DNA from: JBBQVZ01 sp963695975
GTDB taxonomy: Bacteria; Actinomycetota; UBA4738; HRBIN12
Reading direction: 5' to 3'
Assembly: GCA_963695975.1 (NCBI GenBank)
Contig: CAVOIB010000009.1
Location: 62,001 to 126,000 of the forward strand
Length of the DNA: 64,000 nucleotides
Both the position numbers and the translations under genes were made by a program. This document shows positions 24,912-34,152 of this stretch, piece by piece. The notes below the pieces were generated by a model. It did no database searches. It had not been told where the DNA came from and worked only from the letters and a program-made list of their open reading frames with translations. How positions within the stretch are numbered: the stretch's first letter is position 1; every line of letters begins with the position of its first letter.

Positions 24912-25662
24912 GTGAGCGACCCAGAACCGATCCTCCAACACCGGAAGATGACGCTGGGCGAACGGCTGCGCGTCGCCCGACAGCTACGGCCTCGTCCTCG
25001 TGATGATCCTCTCGTCCATCGTGGTGACGGCAGCGGTGTCGGGAACCGATCTGGGCCGGATCTTCACGCTCGTCTTCCTGGGCGGCACGCTCCTGTTCGC
25101 GATGTGGACGTCTCGCGCCGGACATCGCTACCGGCGGTTCGCAACCGTTCTCGTTCCCATCATGATCGTCGCCGCCGCCATATCGAGCGCTCTGTCGGAG
25201 GGGTCGTTTCCGAAAGCGGTCTCTACCGCGATCAGCGGGCTCCTGGTCATGGCGGCGTTCATGGCGATCCTCGATCGTCTGAAGACGGCCCACACGACGA
25301 TCTCCTTCCAGACGGTACTCGGCGCTCTCTCGATGTACCTCCTCCTGGGATTGCTCTTCGCGACCGTCTTCGCCGAACTCGCCACCGTTTCCGGCGACCC
25401 GTTCTTCGCCCAGGGAGCTTCGGCCGGCACCAGCGTGAACTACGTCTATTTCAGCTACGTGACGATCTCGACCGTCGGGTACGGGGACCTGAGCGCGGCG
25501 GAGAACCTCGGCAAGATGCTTGCGGTGGGCGAGGCTCTCGTGGGTCAGCTCTTCCTGGTCACGGTGGTGGCGCTCCTCGTGACCAACCTCGGGAAGGCAC
25601 GGCGCCGGCCGGCAGCCGGTGAGCCTGAGCAGGGATCGCCACCCGGCGAAGTCGCCAAGTAG
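24912..25662 (+). pseudogene. Potassium channel protein with apparent frameshift
   Basis: An uninterrupted frame from GTG 25000 encodes about 220 residues with five or six membrane segments and the K+ selectivity filter TVGYGDL (near 25474). The natural N-terminus lies in a different frame: GTG 24912 gives MSDPEPILQHRKMTLGERLR, then VAR, and the downstream frame reads DSYGLVLVMILSSIVV just before 25000. Removing one C from CCC at 24976-24978 joins them as RVADSYGLVLVMILSS. The gene is thus full-length apart from a one-base insertion, which is either a real mutation or a sequencing error. The pore domain itself is intact. Confidence 0.7.
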
Positions 25663-25743
25663 GGTGCGCCAGGTTGCGCGTTCATACCGTTGCTGCTACG
25701 AACATCTGCGTGCCATACCGGCGCGCCCACGTGGGAGGTCATC

Positions 25744-27138
25744 ATGGCGAAGACAGCGGAGACCACTGAAGCAGTGAAGACGCTGAAGCGCGAGCGGAAG
25801 TTGTCCGCTGAGGAGCGGATCGCTCGAGGTAAGGCCGCCCGCGAATCGACCCCCCGGGCGAGCCACGCGGATTGGGAGCCATCGCCCGACCGGCCCGATC
25901 TCGTGTCGTTGCTCAAGGAGCAGGCCGAGACCAGACTCCCCGACCTGATCGCGATACGGCACGGCCGGATGTCGGCCTCGCCGTTCACCTTCTATCGCGG
26001 GTCGGCGATCGTGATGGCCGATGATCTGGCCGCGTCCCCCACCAGCGGGATCAAGGTGCAGCTCTGCGGGGACGCCCACCTGTCGAACTTCGGGGTGTTC
26101 GGTTCACCGGAACGTCAGATGCTGTTCGACCTGAACGATTTCGACGAGACGCTCCCGGGGCCCTGGGAGTGGGACGTCAAGCGGATGGCCGCGAGCTTCG
26201 TGGTCGGCGCTCGATCGGTCACGTTCCCGAAAGGCACCGGGAAGCAGGCGGCGATCGCATCGGTCGAGTCCTATCGGGTGCGGATGGCCGAGTACGCGAC
26301 GATGGGCGATCTGGGCGTCTGGTATTCCCACATCTCGTCGGAGGACATCCTGGCCGCCACCACGACCGCGTCCATGCGCAAGCGCGCCGAGGCGGGGATG
26401 GCTAAGGCGAGGACGAAGGACAGCCTGCAGGCGTTCTCGAAGCTCACCACGGTGGTCGACGGCAAGCCTCGGATCGTCGAAGACCCGCCGCTCCTCGTCC
26501 GCGTCGACCCGGCCAGTCTTCCGGTCGACGTCGAGACCCTCCTCCAACAGTACCGGCGCACCCTCCAGGACGACCGGAAGCATCTCCTGGAGCAGTACGA
26601 GGTCGTGGACCTGGCGCGCAAGGTGGTCGGCGTTGGAAGCGTCGGCACCGCCTGCTTCATCGCGCTCATGGCCGGCCGCGACGACGCGGACCCACTGTTC
26701 CTCCAGGTGAAGGAGGCTCAGGGCTCGGTGCTGGAACGGCATCTTCCGAAGAGTCGATACCGCAATCACGGCCAGCGGGTCGTGGCCGGCCAGCGTCTGA
26801 TGCAGGCCGCGAGCGATATCTTCCTCGGCTGGATCCGAGGGCCACAGCGTGACTTCTACTGGCGGCAGCTCCGCGATATGAAGGGCTCCGCCGTCATCGA
26901 GAACATGCCGCCTGAGACCTTCGTCGCGTACGCGGGCCTCTGTGGCTGGGCCCTGGCTCGTGCGCACGCTCGCTCGGGCGATCGGATCGCGATCGCGGCC
27001 TACCTGGGCAAGAGCAACACGTTCGCGAGGGCTATCGCCGAGTTCTCAGAGCGCTACGCCGATCAGGCCGAGCTCGACCACCAGACGATGCTCGAGGCGA
27101 TCGCAAAAGGAGAGATCCAGGCCGAGCCCGGGGTCTAG
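25744..27138 (+). CDS. DUF2252 family protein
   Basis: The 464-residue protein matches DUF2252: FYRGSAIVMADDLA, LCGDAHLSNFGVFGSPE with HxxN as in kinase-like folds, FDLNDFDETLPGPWEWDVKR, VGVGSVGTACFIALM and QRLMQAASDIFLGW. The family resembles aminoglycoside phosphotransferase-like kinases; no substrate is established. GGGAGG lies eight bases before the ATG. It converges with the next gene with a shared CTAG. Confidence 0.88.
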   Translation: MAKTAETTEAVKTLKRERKLSAEERIARGKAARESTPRASHADWEPSPDRPDLVSLLKEQAETRLPDLIAIRHGRMSASPFTFYRGSAIVMADDLAASPTSGIKVQLCGDAHLSNFGVFGSPERQMLFDLNDFDETLPGPWEWDVKRMAASFVVGARSVTFPKGTGKQAAIASVESYRVRMAEYATMGDLGVWYSHISSEDILAATTTASMRKRAEAGMAKARTKDSLQAFSKLTTVVDGKPRIVEDPPLLVRVDPASLPVDVETLLQQYRRTLQDDRKHLLEQYEVVDLARKVVGVGSVGTACFIALMAGRDDADPLFLQVKEAQGSVLERHLPKSRYRNHGQRVVAGQRLMQAASDIFLGWIRGPQRDFYWRQLRDMKGSAVIENMPPETFVAYAGLCGWALARAHARSGDRIAIAAYLGKSNTFARAIAEFSERYADQAELDHQTMLEAIAKGEIQAEPGV

Positions 27139-28499
27139 CCTGCTGCGTCGGCCGGTCCTTCCGGAAGCGGTCCACTCGGCGCCAGCCAGCGGATGCCGAG
27201 CTCGTAGACCACCAGCAGGGCACCGAGCAGGATCACCGAGACCCAGGACACGCCGACGAAGAAGAGCAGGACCACGACGACGATCGGACCTGCCATCCGC
27301 AGCCCGTCGGCATGGCTCCGGATCCACTGGGCGAACGGCCGATCCGATACGGCCATGTCCTTGCCGGCCCCGTAGGCGCGGGCGGCCTGTGACCTCGCCG
27401 CGTTCAGCCACTCGCGCTTGCCCAACAGGAACGCGACGATCGCGACGATCAACGCGATGGCGAAGAGCCAGCGTGTGAATCCCCGCAGGCTGCCGAATGC
27501 GTCATCCAGCACGGCCTTCACGGCACCTTTGTTCTGGGAGGCGATCGACGCCACGACCTCGTTCGAGACCTTCTTGATGATCAGCCGGGCGATCAGCACG
27601 CCGACGATGGCCCCGATCGCGAGCTGGACCACGGTGCGTCGCCGGTTCACGGAGAGCGCCACGGTGACGGCGATGAGCACAAGCGAGAGCAGGATCAGCG
27701 CATACGTGAGCCGGTCGAAGAGCTTGACGGCGTTCTGCGCTTTGGCCAATTGGTCAGATTGGAAGACCACGATCTGGCCGAAATCAGGCGGGAGCGGCCG
27801 GTGGAGCGCGGACGAGAGCGCGGCGATCGCTTGGCTCACCTGCTCAGTCCCGGAGATCTGAGGAAGCGTGATCCGGTCACCCAGCAACCCTTGGGCGACG
27901 GCTTCGATGCGTTGGAGGACGGCCGTGATGACCGGCAGGAGATTGAGGGTCACCTGCCCGTTCTCGATCGTCAAGACCGTCCCCTGACGGCCACGCAGGA
28001 TGTTCACGGCTTGTTCGTGTGCGACGCGGTTCGCCTCGGTCCACAGGGTCTCCCAGGTGGATGAGTTGAAGAACTCGACGAGCTTGTCGTGGACGAACCC
28101 TTGGATCGCGTTCGTGATCGGACCTGCGAGGAACGCGGCCTGGGGCGCTGCTTGCGTGAGTGCATCCTGGGCCCGCTGCTGCAGATCGAGCGTCGTCACG
28201 ATCTGATCCGTGACATAGGTCGCGAGTGCCGCAGTCACCTGAGGGTTGGTTCCGAGCGGCGCCACAGTGTCGACCCAGGCGTCGGTGTTCAGCAACGTCC
28301 GGTGCGCCCACGTGTCGACGGTGGTCACGACGATCGAGAGGCAAGTGATGACGACCAGGATCCCGACGAGGATCTTGCGGAGGTTGAGGCGTTTCGCGCG
28401 CTTCTCGCCTTCGTACTTCTCGAGCTTATGCTCCAGTTCCTGTTTCTCGGCGAGGATCTCCGCAGGATCCACGGTGCCTTCGGTGGGGGTGTCGCTCAT
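27135..28499 (-). CDS. Integral membrane protein of unknown function
   Basis: The 454-residue protein has an N-terminal Glu/Lys-rich coiled-coil stretch (ILAEKQELEHKLEKYEGEKR), one membrane segment at about 45-63, a long predicted extracytoplasmic region of about 190 residues, then two further segments near 265-310, one near 345-362 and a hydrophobic pair at about 400-437. I recognise this only as a membrane protein type found in actinobacteria. GGAGGG precedes the ATG. It lies downstream of the Bax-inhibitor-like gene (40 bp) and may share its mRNA. Confidence 0.7.
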   Translation of the reverse strand: MSDTPTEGTVDPAEILAEKQELEHKLEKYEGEKRAKRLNLRKILVGILVVITCLSIVVTTVDTWAHRTLLNTDAWVDTVAPLGTNPQVTAALATYVTDQIVTTLDLQQRAQDALTQAAPQAAFLAGPITNAIQGFVHDKLVEFFNSSTWETLWTEANRVAHEQAVNILRGRQGTVLTIENGQVTLNLLPVITAVLQRIEAVAQGLLGDRITLPQISGTEQVSQAIAALSSALHRPLPPDFGQIVVFQSDQLAKAQNAVKLFDRLTYALILLSLVLIAVTVALSVNRRRTVVQLAIGAIVGVLIARLIIKKVSNEVVASIASQNKGAVKAVLDDAFGSLRGFTRWLFAIALIVAIVAFLLGKREWLNAARSQAARAYGAGKDMAVSDRPFAQWIRSHADGLRMAGPIVVVVLLFFVGVSWVSVILLGALLVVYELGIRWLAPSGPLPEGPADAAG

Positions 28500-28539
28500 G
28501 ATCCCTCCGTTCGTATGTCGCGTGACGTCGCGATCCAGG

Positions 28540-29289
28540 TCACCCGTTCCCCCGGACCCGAGCGAGCAGGTACAGGATCTCCAGATACAGCCAGACGAGC
28601 GTGGTCTGCAATCCGAAGGCGGCGTACCATTCGAACGCCGCCGGCGCCCCGGACGTTACACCAGTCTCGACGATGGCGAAGTCCGCGATCAGGCTCATGG
28701 CGGCGACGATGCAGATCACGACGCTGATCGCGATGCCGGTCGTCGAGCCGTTGTAGAGGAAGTTCAAGCGGACGCCGAAGATGCTGACGAACCAGCCGAA
28801 CAGGTACAGGAGCATGATCCCCGCGATGGAGACCATCAGGATCCGCACGAACCGGCCCGTGACCCGCACGACCCTCAGTGAGTAGAGAAGCAGGCACGCG
28901 ATGAACACGCACACCGTCGTGAGGAGCGCCTGCCCGACGATCCCTTCGTAGTACGCCTCGTAGATGCGCGAGATCGAGCCCATCCACGTCCCCATCAACG
29001 CCGCGTAGACGATCCCGGCGACCGCGGCGATCCGCGGGTTGTTCACGGCTGCGAACGTGAGTGCGATGAGCAGGATGTATCCGAGGAAGAACCACATCCC
29101 GGACGTGGTCGCGACACGAGCCGCCCACTGCCAGCCGACCGCAGCGAAGCCCAGGGTGATGATGATCAAGAACAGCGAGCGGACGATCGTCCCGCCGTAC
29201 GTCATCGTCTTCGTGACGGCTCGGCCGCCGGTCAGTTGCTGGGTGTGCGCGGGGGAGTACGTCTGATCGTTCAAGACCTGCTTAGACAC
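28540..29289 (-). CDS. Bax inhibitor-1/YccA family membrane protein
   Basis: The 249-residue protein has seven hydrophobic segments after a 40-residue polar N-terminus, with RIYEAYYEGIVGQALLTTVC and FLYNGSTTGIAISVV resembling the BI-1/YccA (TMBIM) group. Bacterial YccA modulates FtsH and BsYetJ conducts calcium; here ftsH is 20 kb away. GTG 29289 follows GGAGG. It is divergent from the arylsulfatase. Confidence 0.82.
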   Translation of the reverse strand: MSKQVLNDQTYSPAHTQQLTGGRAVTKTMTYGGTIVRSLFLIIITLGFAAVGWQWAARVATTSGMWFFLGYILLIALTFAAVNNPRIAAVAGIVYAALMGTWMGSISRIYEAYYEGIVGQALLTTVCVFIACLLLYSLRVVRVTGRFVRILMVSIAGIMLLYLFGWFVSIFGVRLNFLYNGSTTGIAISVVICIVAAMSLIADFAIVETGVTSGAPAAFEWYAAFGLQTTLVWLYLEILYLLARVRGNG

Positions 29290-29386
29290 TCGGCCTCCTT
29301 CGGTGAGACGGGGCGACCGGGTAGGCCGCGGTGTGAAAGACTACGCGGCACACGGGATCATCGTGAATGGCTCTCGTGCGGCGCGT

Positions 29387-29415
29387 TTGTCCGTTGGTCA
29401 CCTTGATCCGATAAG
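29387..29415 (+). promoter_or_regulatory. Sigma-A-type promoter of the arylsulfatase
   Basis: TTGTCC (29387-29392) and GATAAG (29410-29415) are 17 bp apart, each 4 of 6 to consensus. Transcription would start near 29422 and leave a leader of about 26 nt with GAGAGGG before ATG 29448. Confidence 0.4.
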
Positions 29416-29447
29416 AGTTGGGCTTCAACGCGAGAGAGGGAACGCCG

Positions 29448-31808
29448 ATGCCGAGCGAGCTTTTCAATGGAACCGTCAACATCGACATCAGGGATTCAGA
29501 GCCCGACTGGTCGCCGTTCGAGCCACCCAAGGCCCCGGAGGGTGCACCGAACGTCGTCTATATCGTGCTCGACGACGTCGGCTTCTCTGCGATGAGCTCC
29601 TTCGGCGGACCGATCGAGACGCCGAACATCGACCGGATCGCGGCCGAGGGCGTGCGTTACACACAGTGGCACACGACCGCCCTCTGCTCACCCACCCGTT
29701 CGTGCCTGCTGACCGGGCGGAACCACACCCGCAACTCGATGGCCTGCATCACCGAGGCCGCGATCGGCTTCCCCAACGCTAGCGGCACCATCCCGCCGGA
29801 GAACGGCATGCTCCCCGAGATCCTCGGCGAGCTCGGCTGGAACACTTACATGGTCGGCAAGTGGCATCTGTGCCCGACAGATGAGATGAACCTCGCGGCG
29901 ACCCGCCGGAACTGGCCGAGCGGCCGCGGGTTCGAGCGCTGGTACGGCTTCCTCGGTGCCGAGACGAACCAGTGGTACCCCGAGCTCGTCTACGACAACC
30001 ACCCTGTGGACCCGCCGGCAACTCCTGAAGAGGGCTACCACTTCACCGACGACATCACCGACAAGGCGCTCGAGTTCATCAAGGACGCGAAAGCGATCGC
30101 GCCCGAGAAGCCGTTTTTCCTCTACTTCGCGCCCGGGGCGTGCCACGCGCCGCACCACGCACCGAAGGAGTGGATCGTGAAGTTCAAGGGGCGGTTCGAC
30201 ATGGGCTACGAGGCGCTGCGCGAGCAGACTCTGGCGCGCCAGAAGGAGATGGGCATCGTTCCGACCGACACCGAGATCCCGCCCATCAATCCGATCGGCA
30301 CGACCGAGACGCGCACCGGGCCCGACGACAAGCCTTTCCCGATGATGGACGTCACGAAGCCGTGGGACTCGCTCTCGGACGGTGAGAAGGAGCTCTTCTC
30401 GAGGATGGCGGAGGTCTACGCGGGATTCCTCGCGCACGCCGACCACCACATCGGCCGCCTCCTGGACTTCCTCGAGTTCTCCGGCGAGCGCGAGAACACG
30501 ATCGTGATCCTGGTGTCCGACAACGGCGCGAGCGGCGAGGGCGGGCCCAACGGGTCGGTGAACGAGAACCGGCTCTTCAACGGTATGCCGGATGACTTGG
30601 ACTCAGCCCTCGCCGTGCTCGACGAGCTGGGCGGCCCTAAGACCTACAACCACTACGCCAACGGCTGGGCGATGGCGTTCAATACGCCCTTCAAGATGTG
30701 GAAGCGCTATGAGTTCAACGGGGGGACGTCGGATCCGTGCATGATCTCATGGCCCGCTGGGATGAAGGCGAAGGGTGAGATCCGCACCCAGTACCACCAC
30801 GCGATCGACCTGGTGCCGACGATCCTGGATTGCCTCGGCGTCGAGGCTCCGACGAGGATCAAGGGGCACGTGCAGAGCGCGTTCGACGGCGTGAGCATGA
30901 AGTACAGCTTCGATGATGCCTCGGCGACGTCGACGAGGCGCACACAGTTCTACTCGATGCTCGGGTCACGGGGGATCTGGCACGACGGATGGAAGGCGAT
31001 CACGACCCACCCGACGATCGCCGGCTGGAGCAACTTCAACGACGACGAGTGGGAGCTGTACCACACCGACGTCGACCGCTCCGAACTCCACGACCTCGCG
31101 GCCGAGCAGCCGGAGAAGCTGCGCGAGCTCGTGAACCTGTGGTTCGCGGAGGCGGGCCGGAACGGGGCGTTCCCGCTCGACGACCGCTCAGCGCTCGAGA
31201 TCATCTTGACGCCGAGGCCGCTGGTCTCCCCGCCGCGCGACCGCTACGTCTACTTCCCCGACACGGCGGACGTCCCGGAATCGCAGTCGGTCAACATCCG
31301 CAACCGCTCGTACGCGATCGGTGCGCTCGTCGATATCCCCGGACCCGGCGCGGAAGGGGTGCTGTTCGCCCACGGCGCGCGCTTCGGCGGGCACGCCCTG
31401 TACGTGAAGGACAACCGGCTGCACTACGTCTACAACTTCGTCGGCATGACGGAGCAGAAGATCGACGGGACGGAGGATCTTCCTACGGGCGAGGACCTGA
31501 TCCTGTCGGCGTCGTTCGACAAAGACAGCGAGGATCCGCCGGGCGTCGCGACCGGGATCCTGTCCCTGTATCACGGCGACCGGAAGGTCGGCGAGGGCCG
31601 GATCAAGACGCAACCGGGCTTCTTCTCGCTCGCGGGCGAGGGCCTGTGCGTCGGACGCGACAGCGGTGAGGCTGTCACCGACGACTACCCAGGCGAGGCG
31701 CCCTTCCGCTTCGTGGGCGGCACGATCAAGCGGTTGGCTGTCGACGTGAGCGGCGAGCCCTACCTCGACCTGGAGCGCCAGGCCCAAGCGATGTTGTCGC
31801 GCGAGTAG
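29448..31808 (+). CDS. Arylsulfatase
   Basis: The 786-residue sulfatase has PNVVYIVLDDVGFS with metal-binding Asp42/Asp43, and C80-S-P-T-R, the sequence whose Cys is turned into formylglycine by an activating enzyme. Further sites are GKWHLCPTDE, ACHAPHHAP and VSDNGASGEGG. After the sulfatase domain (about 1-560) the C-terminal part, with SYAIGALVDIPGPGAEGVLF, looks like a jelly-roll domain as in mycobacterial AtsA-type enzymes. No signal peptide is seen, so it is probably cytoplasmic. The formylglycine-generating enzyme is not in the window. Substrate unknown. Confidence 0.93.
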   Translation: MPSELFNGTVNIDIRDSEPDWSPFEPPKAPEGAPNVVYIVLDDVGFSAMSSFGGPIETPNIDRIAAEGVRYTQWHTTALCSPTRSCLLTGRNHTRNSMACITEAAIGFPNASGTIPPENGMLPEILGELGWNTYMVGKWHLCPTDEMNLAATRRNWPSGRGFERWYGFLGAETNQWYPELVYDNHPVDPPATPEEGYHFTDDITDKALEFIKDAKAIAPEKPFFLYFAPGACHAPHHAPKEWIVKFKGRFDMGYEALREQTLARQKEMGIVPTDTEIPPINPIGTTETRTGPDDKPFPMMDVTKPWDSLSDGEKELFSRMAEVYAGFLAHADHHIGRLLDFLEFSGERENTIVILVSDNGASGEGGPNGSVNENRLFNGMPDDLDSALAVLDELGGPKTYNHYANGWAMAFNTPFKMWKRYEFNGGTSDPCMISWPAGMKAKGEIRTQYHHAIDLVPTILDCLGVEAPTRIKGHVQSAFDGVSMKYSFDDASATSTRRTQFYSMLGSRGIWHDGWKAITTHPTIAGWSNFNDDEWELYHTDVDRSELHDLAAEQPEKLRELVNLWFAEAGRNGAFPLDDRSALEIILTPRPLVSPPRDRYVYFPDTADVPESQSVNIRNRSYAIGALVDIPGPGAEGVLFAHGARFGGHALYVKDNRLHYVYNFVGMTEQKIDGTEDLPTGEDLILSASFDKDSEDPPGVATGILSLYHGDRKVGEGRIKTQPGFFSLAGEGLCVGRDSGEAVTDDYPGEAPFRFVGGTIKRLAVDVSGEPYLDLERQAQAMLSRE

Positions 31809-32072
31809 ATCGGCGGCATCCTGGCGCCGACCTGGCCAGGCAAGACAGTTCCCGTGATCGCGGTGTTGTTCGGGATCCAGCTGTTCGTGTCCGGGATCTT
31901 CATCGGCATCCCGGGGTTCGTGGCGGGTCTCGTCGTGCTGCTCCAGCCGGCGATCTCGCTGACCACGCTCGCGTGGGTCCTTGGGATCTGGCTGATCGTC
32001 TACGGCGCTATGGAGATCGTGGCCTCGTTCAGCGTCCGCAAGCTGGGGCGCACGGCTGCAGCCGCAGCCTGA
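31809..32072 (+). pseudogene. Remnant of an HdeD/DUF308 membrane protein
   Basis: The frame directly after the arylsulfatase stop reads GGILAPTWPGKTVPVIAVLF, then GIQLFVSGIF, then GLVVLLQPAISLTTLAWVLG, IWLIVYGAMEIVASF. These match the two repeat units of HdeD proteins, in which each unit has an LALxWPGxT turn, but the normal six-helix N-terminal part and the middle are missing. A 72-residue protein could still start at GTG 31854, with three membrane segments. I read it as a truncated gene with an internal deletion. Confidence 0.55.
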
Positions 32073-32075
32073 GCG

Positions 32076-32594
32076 TCAGCCGACGGGTCGCAGCACCGCG
32101 ACCGCGGCCACGTCGTAGCCGGCATCGCGGAGGTGGTCGGCGCCGCCTCGGTCGATCGCGAGCACGATCCGCGTGACGTGGGCGCCCGACGCCTCCAGAG
32201 CCTTCGCGGCCGCGAGCACCTGGTGTCCGGTCGTGCTGACGTCCTCGAGCAGCGTTACGTGTGCACCTGGCGGGGCGTGCCCTTCGACCTGGGCCTTCGT
32301 GCCGTAAGGCTTGGCTTCCTTGCGAACGACGGCCAATGGAAGGCCTGTCTCGAGCGAGACGGCGGCCGCGAGCAAGATGGCCGCACCCTCCGGCGCCGCG
32401 AGGTGGTCGGTGTCGTCGGGGATCAGCCCGGCCACCTCGTGGGCGAGGTCGCGGAGCAGATCGGGCCGGGTCAGGAACCGAAACTTGTCGAAGTACACGC
32501 TCGAACGCGCGCCGCTCGACAGTACGAAGTCGCCGTGCAACTCGGAGGCTTCGACCAGGCGGGCGACCAGCGAGTCGGTCGAGGTGTCGTCCAT
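32076..32594 (-). CDS. pyrE: Orotate phosphoribosyltransferase
   Basis: The 172-residue enzyme converts orotate and PRPP to OMP. It has the PRTase features: GDFVLSSGARSSVYFDKFRF, VRKEAKPYGTKAQVEG (catalytic Lys loop) and the PRPP motif VTLLEDVSTTGHQVLAAA. ATG 32594 has no ribosome binding site, and the -10-like TATGCT on this strand ends nine bases upstream, overlapping the -10 of pyrD. It is divergent from pyrD, another enzyme of the same pathway. Confidence 0.95.
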   Translation of the reverse strand: MDDTSTDSLVARLVEASELHGDFVLSSGARSSVYFDKFRFLTRPDLLRDLAHEVAGLIPDDTDHLAAPEGAAILLAAAVSLETGLPLAVVRKEAKPYGTKAQVEGHAPPGAHVTLLEDVSTTGHQVLAAAKALEASGAHVTRIVLAIDRGGADHLRDAGYDVAAVAVLRPVG

Positions 32595-32602
32595 GCGGCC
32601 GG

Positions 32603-32609
32603 TAGCATA
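32603..32609. promoter_or_regulatory. Shared symmetric -10 of pyrE and pyrD
   Basis: TAGCAT (plus) and TATGCT (minus) overlap within TAGCATA. Each hexamer ends exactly nine bases before its ATG (32618 on plus, 32594 on minus). Confidence 0.45.
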
Positions 32610-32617
32610 GGTGGTCG

Positions 32618-33643
32618 ATGGGTTGGTACCCGGCCATCGGCCGCCCGCTGTTCTTCGCCCTCCCCCCGGAAGCTGCGCATCGGCTCGCCGGCGCCGTGCT
32701 CCGACTCCCGCTGCCGTGGACCCGGATCGGCCACGCCCTCGACGACACTCGACTCCACGTAGAGCTCGGCGGGATCCCCTTGCGAAACCCGATCGGCCTG
32801 GCTGCCGGATTCGACAAGACCTGCCGTCACCTGGACGCCCTCGGCGAGCTCGGGTTCGGATACGTGGTCGGGGGAACGATCACGCGCGCCCCACGGGCCG
32901 GGAACCCGAGGCCGCGCATCGTCCGCTATCCATCGAAGTTCTCCATGACCAACGCGATGGGTTTGCCGAACCCCGGCGTGGACCGGGTCGCTTCCACCAT
33001 GACGACCCGGGGCCGCACGCCTCGCTTCATCAGCGTCGCCGACGAGGCGTTCGAGGATGCGGTCACGACCGCTCGACTGCTGGCTCCGCACGCGGACGGC
33101 ATCGAGCTGAATGCGAGCTGTCCGAACGTGTCGTGGGGTCGCGATCGCGACAACGAAACGCATCTGCGCCAGCTGGTCGGCGGGATCCGCGATGAAACCG
33201 ATCGCCCGCTCTTCGTGAAGCTGCCGCCGTTCGCGACCGGGGTGGAGCGTGATGTGGTTCTGGCGCTCGCGTCGATCGCGCAGGAGGCTGGGGCCGCGGG
33301 TCTCACGTGCTCGAACACGCGTCCCGTCAGCGATCAGCGTCTTTCGGTGGGAGCGGGAGGAGTGTCCGGCCGCGCGTTGTGGGAACGGACGCTCGAGATC
33401 GTGGCGGACGTCCGGGCAGCGACAGGCGGAGCGATCGCGATCAACGCGAGCGGCGGGATCTCGACGGGTGACGACGTGCTCGCGTGCTTGGAAGCCGGGG
33501 CGACGACCGTGCAGGTGTATTCGGCGCTGATCTACGAAGGGCCGGGGATCGTGGGCACGCTCACACGCGGACTGGCTCGGGCGCTCGGGGAGCGCGGCAC
33601 GTCCGTGCGCGCGCTCGCGGGAGCGTCCGAGCCAGCGGCGTGA
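32618..33643 (+). CDS. pyrD: Dihydroorotate dehydrogenase (quinone), class 2
   Basis: The 341-residue membrane-associated flavoprotein oxidises dihydroorotate to orotate. It has the class 2 N-terminal helix (MGWYPAIGRPLFFALPPEAA), PIGLAAGFDKTCRHLDALGE, GGTITRAPRAGNPRPRIVRY, NASCPNVSWGRD where Ser is the class 2 base, VKLPPF, and the C-terminal FMN phosphate site NASGGISTGDD. It is divergent from pyrE with a 23-bp gap. Confidence 0.95.
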   Translation: MGWYPAIGRPLFFALPPEAAHRLAGAVLRLPLPWTRIGHALDDTRLHVELGGIPLRNPIGLAAGFDKTCRHLDALGELGFGYVVGGTITRAPRAGNPRPRIVRYPSKFSMTNAMGLPNPGVDRVASTMTTRGRTPRFISVADEAFEDAVTTARLLAPHADGIELNASCPNVSWGRDRDNETHLRQLVGGIRDETDRPLFVKLPPFATGVERDVVLALASIAQEAGAAGLTCSNTRPVSDQRLSVGAGGVSGRALWERTLEIVADVRAATGGAIAINASGGISTGDDVLACLEAGATTVQVYSALIYEGPGIVGTLTRGLARALGERGTSVRALAGASEPAA

Positions 33644-33661
33644 AGCGGTGGTTCGGCGACG

Positions 33662-34042
33662 CTAGATCTGCATCATCGCCTTCTTCTTCATGTCCTCGTA
33701 TTGCTCGGCGGTGATCTCGCCGGAGTCGCGCAGCTTCGCCAGCTTCGCGACCTCGTCCGCCGCCGAATACCCCTCGATGCGACGCTGGGCCTCCGCGGCC
33801 TGCTCCATCATCTGCCTGTCCTGCTCGGTCATCTTCGGCCGGGCGATGACGTAGATCAGCGCCCCCAGGAACGGCAGGATGAAGATCAGGATGATCCATC
33901 CGGCCTTCGCGCCTCCGTGGATGTCGTTCCTGCGGAAGATGTCGGCGAAGATCGTGATGAAGATCCAGATCGCCATGAACCAGAAGAAGAAGACGAGCAT
34001 CGCCCACATCACGCTTCCCAGGTTCCACTCCGTTGCCAGCAT
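33662..34042 (-). CDS. SHOCT domain membrane protein (PLDc_N type)
   Basis: The 126-residue protein has two membrane helices (about residues 10-32 and 45-65) in the order of PLDc_N proteins, with FLPFLGALIYVIARP, and ends with a SHOCT-type short domain, KLAKLRDSGEITAEQYEDMK. SHOCT domains probably aid oligomerisation or protein contacts. ATG 34042 is preferred because AGGGAAAGGGG precedes it; the frame is open 14 codons further. Monocistronic between pyrD and the polyamine-type transporter. Confidence 0.8.
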   Translation of the reverse strand: MLATEWNLGSVMWAMLVFFFWFMAIWIFITIFADIFRRNDIHGGAKAGWIILIFILPFLGALIYVIARPKMTEQDRQMMEQAAEAQRRIEGYSAADEVAKLAKLRDSGEITAEQYEDMKKKAMMQI

Positions 34043-34152
34043 CCGTGCCCCTTTCCCTCGAGCGTCCCGCTCAACCTCGGTCATCTCACGTGACCCGTGA
34101 CCGAAACGCTATCAGGATGCGACCTTAGGCGGAACGGACGCCGGAGTCGGTG

